From Pseudomonas chlororaphis (GTDB lineage: Bacteria; Pseudomonadota; Gammaproteobacteria; Pseudomonadales; Pseudomonadaceae): a stretch of DNA of 64,000 nucleotides. The DNA is taken from positions 992,001-1,056,000 of the forward strand of contig NZ_MOAL01000004.1 of the NCBI RefSeq assembly GCF_003731765.1, read 5' to 3'. Made by a program: the position numbers and the translations under genes. The notes below the pieces were generated by a model. It ran no database searches, was not told the origin of the DNA, and saw only the letters and a list, made by a program, of their open reading frames with translations. This document shows positions 53,474-63,400 of the stretch, one piece after another (positions within the stretch are counted from its first letter, which is position 1; the number at the start of each line of letters is the position of its first letter).

Positions 53474-53492
53474 AATGAGTCTCGATCTCATT
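53474..53492 (+). promoter_or_regulatory. Inverted repeat in front of the siderophore-type receptor gene
   Basis: AATGAG and CTCATT form a perfect 6-base inverted repeat separated by TCTCGAT, in the 200-base gap before the receptor gene. It could be a metal-regulator site such as Fur or part of the ECF-dependent promoter. Neither match is strong. Confidence 0.4.
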
Positions 53493-53554
53493 CGTTACCC
53501 GATTTTCCGACATGGCCGTCATGGTTAATAAACCCCCATTGCACAGGATTACCC

Positions 53555-56053
53555 ATGTCTCGCCTTGCTCGTCCCTTGCACCCACTGGCCATGGCCGTGG
53601 TGATGGCGTTTGTCGCCGTGCCCCTGCATGCCGCCGAACCTTTGGCCGCGGCTGTCGAAGCCAATGCCACGCGGCTGTTTTCGATCTCGGCCGGGGATTT
53701 GAGCCAGGCCCTCAATGGCCTGGCCGAGCAGGGCGAGTTAGTGTTGGCCTTTGATCCGGCGCTGACCCGGGGTAAGACCAGCAACGGCCTCCATGGCCAC
53801 TTCAGTACAGCCCAGGCCCTGGCCCAGTTGCTTCAGGGCAGTGGCCTGCAGGCCCTGGCGCTGTCGGCCACGCGTTACCGCATCGAGCCCGCGCCGGTGC
53901 CGGTGGATGGCACGGTGGAGTTGCAAGCCACCAGCATCAACGCCGCCTATGCCAGTGAAAGCCCCACCGGCCCGGTGGCCGGTTACGTGGCCACCCGCAG
54001 CCTGTCGGCGACCAAGACCGACACCGCCCTCAACGAAACCCCGCAGTCGATCTCGGTGGTCACCCGCGACCAGATGCGTGCCCAGGGGGCCGAGAACCTC
54101 AACCAGATCCTGCGCTACAGCGCAGCGGTGATCCCCGAGACCCGTGGTTCCACCGCCTCGCGCCTGGACATGCTGACCATTCGCGGTTTCTCCCCGGCGG
54201 TGTACCTGGACGGTATGCGCATGCCCGACAACCGCGACGCCGCGCCGCAAAAGGATGCCTTCGACCTGGAACGGGTAGAGGTCCTGCGCGGCCCGGCCTC
54301 GGTGCTCTATGGCCAGGGCAGCCCCAGCGGCGTGGTCAACATGACCAGCAAGCGCCCCCTGGACACACCGCTCCATGAAGTGGGTGTGGAATACGGCACC
54401 TTCGACAAGCAGCGCACCACCTTCGACTTCAGCGGTCCGCTGGACGATGAGGGGATCTACGGTTATCGCCTGGCCGGCCTGTTCGACGATGCCGACGGGC
54501 AACTGGAACACACCGAGACCCGGCGCCAGTCCCTGTCCTCGGCCTTCACCTGGCGCCCGGACGACGACACCTCGCTGACCTTGCTGGGGAGTTTCCAGAA
54601 GGACCCCAAGGGCGGTTCCTACGGTTCCACCCCGGCCTGGGGCTCGGCGGTGCGCAACCCCAACGGGCGCAAGATCGACGTGGACTTCTACGACGGCGAG
54701 CAAGACTTCGAGAAAAGCGACCGCCAGTACTATTCCCTCGGCTACCTGTTCGAACACCGCCTCAACGATGTCTGGACCCTGCGCCAGAACGCGCGTTACC
54801 TGCGCAGCGAAGGGCTGTACCGGAGTATCTACAACGGCAGCCTGCAAGCCGACTACCGCACCTCCAACCGCTACACCATCGCCAGCGATGTGAACCTCGA
54901 CGCCTACACCCTGGATAACCAGGCCCAGGCCAAGTTCGACACCGGTCCGCTGCAGCACACCTTGCTGATCGGTGCCGATTACCAGAACACCACCACCGAC
55001 ACCAAGGTCGGCTATGGCTCGGGCCCGTCCCTGGATATTTTCGACCCGGTGTACAACGCACCGGTCACCGCCCCGGCCTACAGCAGCAAGAGCACCCAGC
55101 GCGACGAGCAAAAGGGCCTGTACCTGCAAGAGCAGGTGAAGTGGGACCAGTGGGTGTTGTTGCTGGGCGGGCGGTATGACTGGGCCAGCAGCGACATCAG
55201 CACCCTGGACCTGGCCTCTTCGACCAAGAGCAAAAGCGCCCAGGACAGCGAAGCCTTCACCGGCCGCGTCGGGTTGGTCTACCTGTTCGACAACGGCTTG
55301 GCGCCGTACATCAGCTACTCGGAGTCGTTTGAGCCGCAGACGGGCACCGGCTACGGCAGTTCGCTGTTCAAGCCCACCGAGGGCACCCAGTACGAAGTGG
55401 GCATCAAGTACCAGCCGCCGGGCAGCAACAGCTTTATCAGTGCGGCGGTCTTCGACTTGCGCCAGAGCAACGTGCCGACCCTGGACCCGGACGTGACCCA
55501 CGTGTGTGACGGCGGCCGTTGCCAGGTGCAGCGAGGCGAAGTGCGTTCTCGCGGTTTTGAGCTCGAAGGCAAGGCCAGCCTCAACGACAACCTGGACATC
55601 ACCGGCGCTTACGCCTACCTCGACAACCGGGTGACCAAGTCCACCAGCGTGGTGAATTACACCCCTGGCGTGGATGGCGTGGCCAACGGTCCGGACCTGC
55701 CGGCCAAGGGCACCACCACCTATGGCGTGCCTCGGCACACGGCCTCGCTGTGGGCCGACTACACCCTGCACGACGGTGCGCTCAAGGGCTTTGGCGTGGG
55801 CGGCGGCGCCCGTTATGTCGGCTCGTCCTGGGGCGACTCGGCGAACACCATGAAGGTGGCGGGCTACACCCTGTTCGATGCGGCCGTGCATTACGACATC
55901 CCGGGGATTGTCAGCCTCAAGGACAACCTGCGCCTGGCCTTGAACGCCAGCAACCTGGCGAACAAGGAGTACGTGGCGTCCTGCTATGACTACTACTGGT
56001 GCTGGTACGGTTCGCAACGTACCGTGCAGGCCAGCGCCACCTATCGCTGGTAA
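53555..56053 (+). CDS. TonB-dependent siderophore receptor with signalling domain
   Basis: An 832-residue outer-membrane receptor from the ATG at 53555. After the signal peptide (to about AVPLHAAEP) is a secretin/TonB N-terminal signalling domain (LFSISAGDLSQALNGLAEQGELVLAFDP), which contacts the FecR protein. Then come a plug (NETPQSISVVTRDQMRAQGAENLNQIL, RVEVLRGPASVLYGQGSPSGVVNM) and a barrel ending with W (YRW). It resembles FpvA- and ferrichrome-type receptors. With the sigma and anti-sigma genes it forms a cell-surface signalling unit for iron, probably a foreign siderophore. Confidence 0.94.
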   Translation: MSRLARPLHPLAMAVVMAFVAVPLHAAEPLAAAVEANATRLFSISAGDLSQALNGLAEQGELVLAFDPALTRGKTSNGLHGHFSTAQALAQLLQGSGLQALALSATRYRIEPAPVPVDGTVELQATSINAAYASESPTGPVAGYVATRSLSATKTDTALNETPQSISVVTRDQMRAQGAENLNQILRYSAAVIPETRGSTASRLDMLTIRGFSPAVYLDGMRMPDNRDAAPQKDAFDLERVEVLRGPASVLYGQGSPSGVVNMTSKRPLDTPLHEVGVEYGTFDKQRTTFDFSGPLDDEGIYGYRLAGLFDDADGQLEHTETRRQSLSSAFTWRPDDDTSLTLLGSFQKDPKGGSYGSTPAWGSAVRNPNGRKIDVDFYDGEQDFEKSDRQYYSLGYLFEHRLNDVWTLRQNARYLRSEGLYRSIYNGSLQADYRTSNRYTIASDVNLDAYTLDNQAQAKFDTGPLQHTLLIGADYQNTTTDTKVGYGSGPSLDIFDPVYNAPVTAPAYSSKSTQRDEQKGLYLQEQVKWDQWVLLLGGRYDWASSDISTLDLASSTKSKSAQDSEAFTGRVGLVYLFDNGLAPYISYSESFEPQTGTGYGSSLFKPTEGTQYEVGIKYQPPGSNSFISAAVFDLRQSNVPTLDPDVTHVCDGGRCQVQRGEVRSRGFELEGKASLNDNLDITGAYAYLDNRVTKSTSVVNYTPGVDGVANGPDLPAKGTTTYGVPRHTASLWADYTLHDGALKGFGVGGGARYVGSSWGDSANTMKVAGYTLFDAAVHYDIPGIVSLKDNLRLALNASNLANKEYVASCYDYYWCWYGSQRTVQASATYRW

Positions 56054-56249
56054 GCCAGCGACGATGGCGAAGGTGGGCGAGGCTGAAGGTCGGCCCTCGC
56101 TCACCTGGGCTGAAGACGATTTCAGTCGATGTCAGGCGGCTGGGCCGCAGCGCTCCAGGCGGCAACACGGGCGTCGATCAACGGCGCCAGGCGCTCGTGG
56201 GGGGCTGCTGCTCTGACTCTGTGGAGTGTCGCAGGGCGGCGGCCACGGG

Positions 56250-57194
56250 CTAGAGGATGCCCGATCGCCATGCTTCAGTGCCGGCCATGCGGCGTTTGAC
56301 GCTGTCTATGCGCCACGCTCCGGCGCTGCACTTGACCACGAACCGATGCTCATACTGCACGCCGCCCCGTTCCCGCGAATCGCGGATCAGCACCTCGCTG
56401 CGGGTGCCGGACAGCGGTTCGCAGCCCAGCAACAGGTCGCTGGGGGCATAAGTGGTGGGAACGCCATAACTCTGATGCTGGTAGGCGCGCGGGCGTGGGG
56501 TGCAGTAGCGGGCGACGATCTGTTGCTGTTGCGCCCAGAAGTCCGGGGGCGTGTGATGCTCCGGGTCGGCGGCGCTCAGGGCATTGCCTTGGTGTTCCCA
56601 GGCGTGCATCGCCAGGGTGTAGGCGCGCACTACCTGCACCGGGTCGCTGGTGGGCTCGGCGGCGGTGTCGGGCCAGGCCAGGGTCGGCGGGCGTTCAGCT
56701 GCGGGCGGGGCCCCGGCGCCGGCCTGCTCCAGGCGCTGCATGATCGTTTCGTGGCCCTTGTCCCGAGCCAGGGCCCAGGCGTTCTGTTGCTTGAAGTCCA
56801 GCAAGCGGCCATCGGCCCCAGCCTGCAGCAGGTATTCCAGCACCTCGGCCTGACCGGCCTGGGCGGCGCACATCAGCGGCGTGCGCCTGAGCTCGGGGGA
56901 GGCCAGGTCAAGGTCGGCACCACGCTCGATCAGCAACTGCACCAGGGCCTCGTCACCCTCGTGCGCGGCCCAGGCCAGGGCGCTGTAGCCCAGGGCCTTG
57001 CACTGCCGGTCGATCTGCGCACCGCGATCCAGCAACGCCGTCACCAGCGCTGGGTGTCCGGCGAGGGTGGCGAACAGCAAGGCGCTGCGGCCCGTGCCTT
57101 TGTGGGTCCATTCGATATCCGCCCCGGCGTCCAGCAGACGCAGCAGGTCGGGGAGATTTCCGTTCTCGGCGGCTTTGGCCAGCAGGTGGGACAA
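56250..57194 (-). CDS. Ankyrin-repeat protein with C-terminal NTF2-like domain
   Basis: A 314-residue protein with no signal peptide. About four ankyrin repeats occupy residues 1-140 (for example GRSALLFATLAGHPALVTALLDRGAQID and TPLMCAAQAGQAEVLEYLLQAGAD). After a proline-rich linker, residues 180-314 look like an NTF2-type cone fold ending in HRFVVKCSAGAWRIDSVKRRMAG, of the sort found in some immunity proteins of toxin systems. No toxin gene is next to it. It could be an orphan immunity or a protein-binding factor; the second-domain call is tentative. Confidence 0.72.
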   Translation of the reverse strand: MSHLLAKAAENGNLPDLLRLLDAGADIEWTHKGTGRSALLFATLAGHPALVTALLDRGAQIDRQCKALGYSALAWAAHEGDEALVQLLIERGADLDLASPELRRTPLMCAAQAGQAEVLEYLLQAGADGRLLDFKQQNAWALARDKGHETIMQRLEQAGAGAPPAAERPPTLAWPDTAAEPTSDPVQVVRAYTLAMHAWEHQGNALSAADPEHHTPPDFWAQQQQIVARYCTPRPRAYQHQSYGVPTTYAPSDLLLGCEPLSGTRSEVLIRDSRERGGVQYEHRFVVKCSAGAWRIDSVKRRMAGTEAWRSGIL

Positions 57195-57399
57195 GGTCGG
57201 TTCGCTCGTTCAGGTGAAAGAGGCAGGGGCGCTGTATCAGCGTTTGTGGCGGCCGATGGTACACGCCCGGCGCCAGGGATGACCACGCCGGCAGGCGGGC
57301 CCAAGGCTCCGAGGATGTTCGCGCCCGTGCAGTCAAGGCCAGGCCGCATAGGCTAGAATCGCCGCCACGTTGCTCCCGCCACCCGAGATCATTGCCTCC

Positions 57400-58758
57400 A
57401 TGTCCAGCTCCTCACAGCGTCCGCTCTGGCAGGTTTACCTGGTGTTCCTGCTGCCCATGGTGCTGTCCAATTTCCTGCAGTCGTTTTCCGGCAGTCTCAA
57501 CGGCATCTACATCGGGCAGATGCTCGGCACCCAGGCACTGGCGGCGGTGTCGGGGATGTTTCCCATTGTGTTTTTCTTTATCGCCCTGGTGATCGGGCTC
57601 GGTGCCGGCGCCTCGGTGTTGATCGGCCAGGCCTGGGGCGCCCGGGAAACCCGGACGGTCAAGGCGATTGCCGCCAGTACCCTGTTGCTCGGCGCGTTGA
57701 TCGGCTTGCTCGCGGCGGTGCTCGGCAGCCTGTTTGCGCGCCAGGCCCTGCAAGGCCTGGGCACGCCCGCGGACGTGCTGGAAGACGCCGTGGGCTACGC
57801 CCGGGTGATGATGCTGATCATGCCGCTGCTGCTGGTGTTCGTGCTCTTTACCCAGTTGCTGCGCGGCGTCAGCGACACGGTGTCACCGCTGCTGGCGCTG
57901 CTGGTGTCGACGACGGTGGGGCTGATCCTGACCCCGGCGCTGATCCGCGGTTGGTGGGGCTTGCCGATGATGGGCATCCAGAGCGCGGCCCTGGCCGGGT
58001 TGGCCGGCAATATCCTGGCCATGGGCTTTCTGGTGTGGCGCCTCAACTGGCGCAAGGATCACCCGCTGGCGCCGGACCGCGAGCTGTTCGCGGCGATGAA
58101 ACTGGACCGGGACATCCTCGGCAAGGTGCTGCGCATCGGCTTGCCCACCGGGGTGCAGATGGTGGTGATTTCCCTGTCCGAACTGGTGATCCTGGCCTTG
58201 GTCAACCGCCACGGTTCCCAGGCCACCGCGGCCTATGGCGCGGTGACCCAGATCGTCAACTATGTGCAGTTTCCGGCGTTGTCGATCGCCATCACCGCCT
58301 CGATCCTTGGCGCCCAGGCCATCGGCGCCGGACGCCTGGAGCGCATCACCCCGATCCTGCGCACCGGGCTGGTGATCAATGCCTGCCTGACCGGCTCCCT
58401 GGTGCTGCTGGGTTACCTGGTGTCCGGTCACTTGCTGGGGCTGTTTATCACCGACCCCACGGCCCTGATCCAGGCCCAGCACCTGTTGCACATCATGCTC
58501 TGGAGCCTGCTGGTGTTCGGTTTCCAGGCGGTGGTGGGCGGCATCATGCGCGCCAGCGGCACGGTGCTGATGCCGGTGGCGATTTCCATTTTCTGCATCA
58601 TCGGCGTGCAAGTACCGGCGGCCTATCTGCTGGATGCGCACTTCGGCCTGCAAGGGGTCTGGATGGCCTTTCCGGTGGCCTACCTGGCCATGCTGCTGTT
58701 GCAGGTCAGCTATTACCGGGGCGTTTGGCGGCACAAGCAGATCCAGCGTCTGATTTGA
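57400..58758 (+). CDS. MATE-family efflux transporter
   Basis: A 452-residue carrier with 12 membrane segments in two related halves, from the ATG at 57400. The opening LWQVYLVFLLPMVLSNFLQSFSGSLNGIYIGQMLG and the block LGAGASVLIGQAWGARE are characteristic of MATE pumps. They export cationic drugs or metabolites against sodium or protons. It is divergent from the ankyrin gene and overlaps the small membrane gene on the other strand by 53 bases at its end. The substrate is unknown. Confidence 0.9.
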   Translation: MSSSSQRPLWQVYLVFLLPMVLSNFLQSFSGSLNGIYIGQMLGTQALAAVSGMFPIVFFFIALVIGLGAGASVLIGQAWGARETRTVKAIAASTLLLGALIGLLAAVLGSLFARQALQGLGTPADVLEDAVGYARVMMLIMPLLLVFVLFTQLLRGVSDTVSPLLALLVSTTVGLILTPALIRGWWGLPMMGIQSAALAGLAGNILAMGFLVWRLNWRKDHPLAPDRELFAAMKLDRDILGKVLRIGLPTGVQMVVISLSELVILALVNRHGSQATAAYGAVTQIVNYVQFPALSIAITASILGAQAIGAGRLERITPILRTGLVINACLTGSLVLLGYLVSGHLLGLFITDPTALIQAQHLLHIMLWSLLVFGFQAVVGGIMRASGTVLMPVAISIFCIIGVQVPAAYLLDAHFGLQGVWMAFPVAYLAMLLLQVSYYRGVWRHKQIQRLI

Positions 58759-59059
58759 GGGGCTGGCGGCCATTGACCACCAGGTACAGCAGGGGGCCGA
58801 TGGACACGAAGACCGCCGTCAGCAGCAGGTAGGGCAGCACCGAACGCAGGGAGCGGCCCTTGGCCCGGGCATCGTGCAGCATCCAGCAACCGGCGAGGAA
58901 CGCCATCAGGTACAGGTCGATCACCACTTGTGCCGTATCGGGGCGTGACAGCAGTTGCAAACCGAACTCCAGCAGCGACTGCTGCGCCGTGAGCAGGGTA
59001 AACAGGGTGTAGGCGCTGAAGGCCAGCAACGGGGCCAGGGCCAGGCGGGCAGTGTTCAT
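58706..59059 (-). CDS. DUF2834-like small membrane protein
   Basis: A 117-residue protein with about three membrane segments (LALAPLLAFSAYTLFTLLTA, AQVVIDLYLMAFLAGCWML and VLPYLLLTAVFVSIGPLLYLV). The pattern with DLYLMAFLAGCWMLHDARAKG fits DUF2834, a family of unknown function. It overlaps the preceding membrane-protein gene by four bases and the convergent MATE gene by 53 bases. It presumably works with the upstream protein in the membrane. Confidence 0.72.
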   Translation of the reverse strand: MNTARLALAPLLAFSAYTLFTLLTAQQSLLEFGLQLLSRPDTAQVVIDLYLMAFLAGCWMLHDARAKGRSLRSVLPYLLLTAVFVSIGPLLYLVVNGRQPLKSDAGSACAAKRPGNS

Positions 59060-59466
59060 TGTTCGATCCTTGCACTGAGGGGGGGCAGGGGGCGGCGCGG
59101 GGGCCACAGCTCCGTTAGCAGGTACAACAGGCCGGCGGTTGCGGCGCCGAAGATCAGCGCCTGGGACAGGGGCGAATCAAAGCTGTACAGCGGGTGTTCG
59201 CGCAGGTTGAAATGCAGCCCGCCGTGGACCACCGCGAACCCTGCCAGCAGCCGGTGAAAGCCTTGGCGGACGCGGCCATTGGCATGCCCGCCCAGCCACA
59301 GCAGGCCCATGCACAGCGGCACATGCAGGGCGATGAACAGGCCCTGGGCCAACCCCGCTTCAAGCTCGCGCAAGCCGTACAGCAGGCGCCATTCGGCCTG
59401 GGCCACGGCGTCCAGTTCATGACCGGCCAAGGCGCCCAGGCACAGTCGCCAGAGTATTTTTTTCAC
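59056..59466 (-). CDS. Small membrane protein of unknown family
   Basis: A 136-residue protein with about four hydrophobic segments and a conserved-looking H-E-L-D start (LAGHELDAVAQAEWRLL). I do not recognise the family securely. Its stop overlaps the DUF2834-like start by four bases, so the two are translationally coupled. It is divergent from the XRE regulator gene at 59576, and its promoter region contains the perfect palindrome described below, so that regulator probably controls it. Confidence 0.7.
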   Translation of the reverse strand: MKKILWRLCLGALAGHELDAVAQAEWRLLYGLRELEAGLAQGLFIALHVPLCMGLLWLGGHANGRVRQGFHRLLAGFAVVHGGLHFNLREHPLYSFDSPLSQALIFGAATAGLLYLLTELWPPRRPLPPLSARIEQ

Positions 59467-59524
59467 CGTTCAAACCCTGAGCTGGAGGAGTGCCCAGGCT
59501 AAGCGCCGGCCTTGCCTGCACTCA

Positions 59525-59541
59525 ATGACCTCAGAGGTCAT
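59525..59541. promoter_or_regulatory. Perfect 17-base palindrome, candidate XRE operator
   Basis: ATGACCTC-A-GAGGTCAT is perfectly symmetric. It lies between the membrane-protein pair and the XRE regulator and covers the first possible ATG of the regulator, which argues for a later start codon. Confidence 0.7.
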
Positions 59542-59575
59542 AGACAGCCACCCGTGGCCAATGCCAGAGTCGCCC

Positions 59576-60406
59576 ATGCCTGAAATTTCTGCTGTACCTC
59601 ATCCCCCAACCCCATCGGTGGGCGCGCAACTGCGGCGTTTGCGCCAGCGCGCACGCCTCAGCCAACTGGACTTGGCCCTGCAATCCGGGCTGTCCCAACG
59701 TCACCTGAGCTGTGTGGAAACCGGCCGCGCCAAGCCCAGCCCGGCGCTGTTGCATGCGCTGTTCAGCGCCCTCGACACGCCCCTGGAAGAACGCAACGCG
59801 GCCTTTCTGGCGGCCGGTTATGCGCCCCGTTACCCGGCGCTGCCCCTTACCGACCCGGGCATGGCGGCGGTGCGCGGTGCGTTGTTGCACGTGTTGCAGG
59901 CGCACAACCCGGCCCCGGCGATTGTCCTCGACAGCGCGTGGCAGGTGCTGGCGGCCAACAGCGGTGCGGCGGCCTTGTTCCAGCTGGTGGGGCTGCCGGC
60001 CGCGGCGGCCGAGGGCTTCAATCTGTTGCACACCTTGCTGGCCCCCGGCGGCTTTGGTGAACACCTGATCAATGCCGAGCAGATCCGCCAGGTCGCCTGG
60101 CAGCGGGCGACCCGGGAAGCCCCAGCGTGCCCGGCCCTGGCCCAGGTCCTTGGCGGCTTGCCGGTGCCGGCGGGGATCTCCAGCGACACCACCGAGCAGA
60201 TGGCCAGCCCCTTGCTCCTGACCCGGGTGCGCAGCCCGGTTGGCGAGCTGGGGTTTCTTTCCACCTTCACCACCTTCGGCATGCCCCAGGACATCACCGT
60301 GGCGTCCTTGCGCATCGAGCACCTGATTCCCGCCGACCCCGCCACCTGGCAGGCCATGACCACCGCCCATGAACGGCTGCTGGCCGAGGCGCCCGGGGAC
60401 GCCTGA
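59576..60406 (+). CDS. XRE-family regulator with MmyB-like C-terminal domain
   Basis: About 276 residues if the start is the ATG at 59576; ATGs at 59525 and 59561 are in frame but lack ribosome sites. The helix-turn-helix is LRRLRQRARLSQLDLALQSGLSQRHLSCVETGRAKPS. The rest matches the MmyB-like ligand-binding domain (VLDSAWQVLAANSGAAALF, LGFLSTFTTFGMPQDITVASLRIE), a PAS-type sensor that can bind fatty-acid-like molecules. It probably represses itself and the divergent membrane-protein pair. It converges with the nitrate reductase gene. Confidence 0.87.
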   Translation: MPEISAVPHPPTPSVGAQLRRLRQRARLSQLDLALQSGLSQRHLSCVETGRAKPSPALLHALFSALDTPLEERNAAFLAAGYAPRYPALPLTDPGMAAVRGALLHVLQAHNPAPAIVLDSAWQVLAANSGAAALFQLVGLPAAAAEGFNLLHTLLAPGGFGEHLINAEQIRQVAWQRATREAPACPALAQVLGGLPVPAGISSDTTEQMASPLLLTRVRSPVGELGFLSTFTTFGMPQDITVASLRIEHLIPADPATWQAMTTAHERLLAEAPGDA

Positions 60407-60424
60407 GCCCGCGTCGTTGCGCCC

Positions 60425-63400
60425 TCAGTAAACGTCCCGCAGGTAGCGCTTGTGTTCACTCAGGGTGCGCCAGTAGTCGGTGGCGTCTTCACTGCTCAAG
60501 CCACCGTGCTGCTGGGCCACTTGGCGCAAGGCCTGGTCCACGTCCCGGGCCATGCAACTGGCGTCGCCACAGATGTACAACTGGGCGCCGTCCTGCAGCC
60601 AGCGCCAGAGCTCGGCGCCCTGTTCGCGGATGCGGTCCTGGACATAAATCTTCTCTGCCTGGTCGCGGGAGAACGCCAGGCTCAGTTCACTGAGCAAGCC
60701 ATCGCGCTGCATGCCTTGGAGTTCGTCGCGGTAGTAAAAGTCGCTGGCAGCGTGCTGTTCACCGAAGAACAACCAGTTGCGCCCCTGGTCGCCCCGAGCC
60801 CGGCGTTCTTGCAGAAAGGCGCGGAACGGCGCAATGCCGGTGCCGGGCCCGATCATGATCATCGGGCGGTCGCCATCGGCGGGCACCCGGAAGTGCTTGG
60901 ACGCTTGCAGGAAGACCGGCACGTCGCCATCGGCGGCGCGGTCGGCGAGGAAGGTCGAGGACACGCCCTTGCGTTGGCCATAACGCACGGCCGCCACGGT
61001 CAGATGCACCTGCTCGGGGTGCAGCTTGGCGCTGGAGGCGATGGAATACAGGCGCGGTTGCAGGCGCTTGAGGGCTTCCAGCCACTCACCGGCGCTGCAG
61101 TCGATGGGGTGCTCTTGCAGCACATCGGCCAGTTGCTTGCCCCACAGCCATTGCTTGAGCGGCTGTTTGTCCGGGTTGTTCAGCAGCGCCCCCAGTTCCG
61201 GGTTACGGCTGTGTTGGGCGATAAAGCGCAGGGTGTCCGGGCTGGGCCGGGCGATCTCGTAGTGTTCGCCCAGGGCCTGGGCCAGGGGCATCTCGCCGTG
61301 GCGCTCCAGGGTCACCGGAGCCTGGGCATCCAGGCCGGTCAGGTGCAGAACTTCCTCCACCAGTTGCGGGCAGTTGCGCGGCCATACGCCGAGAGCATCG
61401 CCGGCCTCGTAGTGCAGGCCTGAGCCCGCCAGGTCAAGGGCGAAGAGGCGGGTTTCCTTGTTCGAACCCGGGCCGTTGAGGGGCTGGTTGTGCAGCAGGC
61501 GCGCGGCGAAGGGCCGGGTCTTGCTCGGGGCTTCAAGGGGGCTGGCCTGGGTGCTGGCGGCTTCTACCTTGACCGCGGTTTTAACGTCGAGGGCAGCGCC
61601 AGGCCTGGGCGTACTCAAGGCCTGTTGCAAGGCCAGCAGCCAGCCTTCGGCCGGGGCTTCGAATTCGGTGTCGCAGTCCACCCGTTCCAGCAGCCGCGTA
61701 GCGCCCAGGGCCTGCAAACGCTGGTCAAGCTGACGCCCGTGGCGGCAGAACTGGTCGTAGTTGGGGTCGCCCAGGGCCAGCACGGCAAAGCGCATGGACT
61801 CCAGGCGGGTCTCGGCGGTGTTGAGGCTGTCCCAGAAGCCCTGGCCATTGTCCGGTGGGTCGCCGTCGCCAAAGGTGCTGCTGATCAGGGCCAGGTTCTG
61901 AGTGCTGGCCAATCGGCTCGGCGGGAAATCGGCCATGGCGCTGACGTCCACGGCCAGGCCGTTGTCCCGCAGGCGCTTGGCAAAACGTTCGGCCAGGGCT
62001 TCGGCGTTGCCGGTCTGGGAGGCCCAGAGCAGGGTCAGGTGCGGGGCGTCATTGGCCGGCTCGGGCAGGGTTGCTGCGGCCGAGGTGGCAGGGGCCCCTT
62101 GGCTGTGGCTGAACAGCCCGCCCAGCAGGCCGTCCAGCCACAGTCGCGTGGTGCCGGCCAGGGGCGCGCTGGCAGGCAGGGTGGGCACACCGGCGCCGGG
62201 CTGGGCGGTGCTGGTGTGCAGGCCGCTGAGGAAGCCGGCGAGGTAGATGCGCTCGTTGTCATTCAAGCTGGGCGCCGCCACGGCGCGAATACCGGCGAGT
62301 TCGGCGAAGGCCTCGATGCGCGACATGCTGCGGTCCTCGGGTAACAAAGAAGAAGGGCTGGGCGCGCCACCGGCCTGGTCGAGAAAGTGGTGCTCGATCA
62401 GCGCCACTTTCTGCAGGGCCACCGCGCAGAATTTGAATTCCGGCTGCAGGGACACGGGGTCCACGGCGTCGTGGGTCACGGCGTTGATGGCCAACTGTTC
62501 GCCAAACACATCGTTCCAGTGGAACGGCGCAAAGCAGTTGCCGGCTAGCACCCGGTCGCTGACCCGCGCCGGCAGCACGGCGCGGCCACGCCGGGAGCGG
62601 ATTTCCACCGAGTCGCCGTCACTCAGGCCCAGGCGCGTGGCGTCCTGGGGGTGCAGTTCAACGAAGGGCCCGGGGTTGAGCTTGTTCAGGGTGGCGACCT
62701 TGCCGGTCTTGGTCAGGGTGTGCCACTGGTGTTGCAGGCGCCCGGTGTTGAGCACCATCGGAAAGTCGTCATCGGGCATCTCCGCCGGGTCCATGTGCGG
62801 GCGAGGGAAGAACAGCCCCTTGCCATGTTCGGTGGGGAACACGATCGCCGGGCGGCTGCCGTCGGCCGCCACCTTGAGGGTCTGGCTGATGCCGTCGTTG
62901 AGGTAGCGCATGGGGTTGCGGTTCGGCCCGTCGGCCTTGGCGCAGGGCCATTGCAGCGGGCTCTGGCGCAGGCGCTCGTAGCTGGCGCCGCGCAGGTCGT
63001 AGCCGGTCTTGGGGTTCCAGGCGCGCTTGATCTCTTCGAACACCTCGGCACTGGAGGCGTAGCTGAAGGCCTCGGCAAAGCCCATCTCGCAGGCCACCCG
63101 GGCGATGATCTGCCAGTCCGGCAGGCTGTCTCCCGGGGGCTCCACGGCTTTCTGCATCAGGGTCAGGTTGCGCTCGGAGTTGATCATCACCCCTTCGGCT
63201 TCGGCCCACAGCGCACCGGGCAAAAGGATGTCGGCGTAGCGGTTGGTCTCGGTGTCGAGGAAGGCGTCCTGGGTAATCACCAACTCCGCTCGTTGCAGGC
63301 CTTCGATCACGGTCTGGCGATTGGGCACGCTGGCCACCGGGTTGGTGCAGATGATCCAGCAGGCCTTGATTTGCCCGGCGGCCATGTCTTCGAACATCGC

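Noticed and set aside
53738..56104. A 788-codon open frame opposite the siderophore receptor
   Set aside because: It mirrors the receptor gene; the translation has no domain, and the opposite strand encodes a complete, well-recognised protein.
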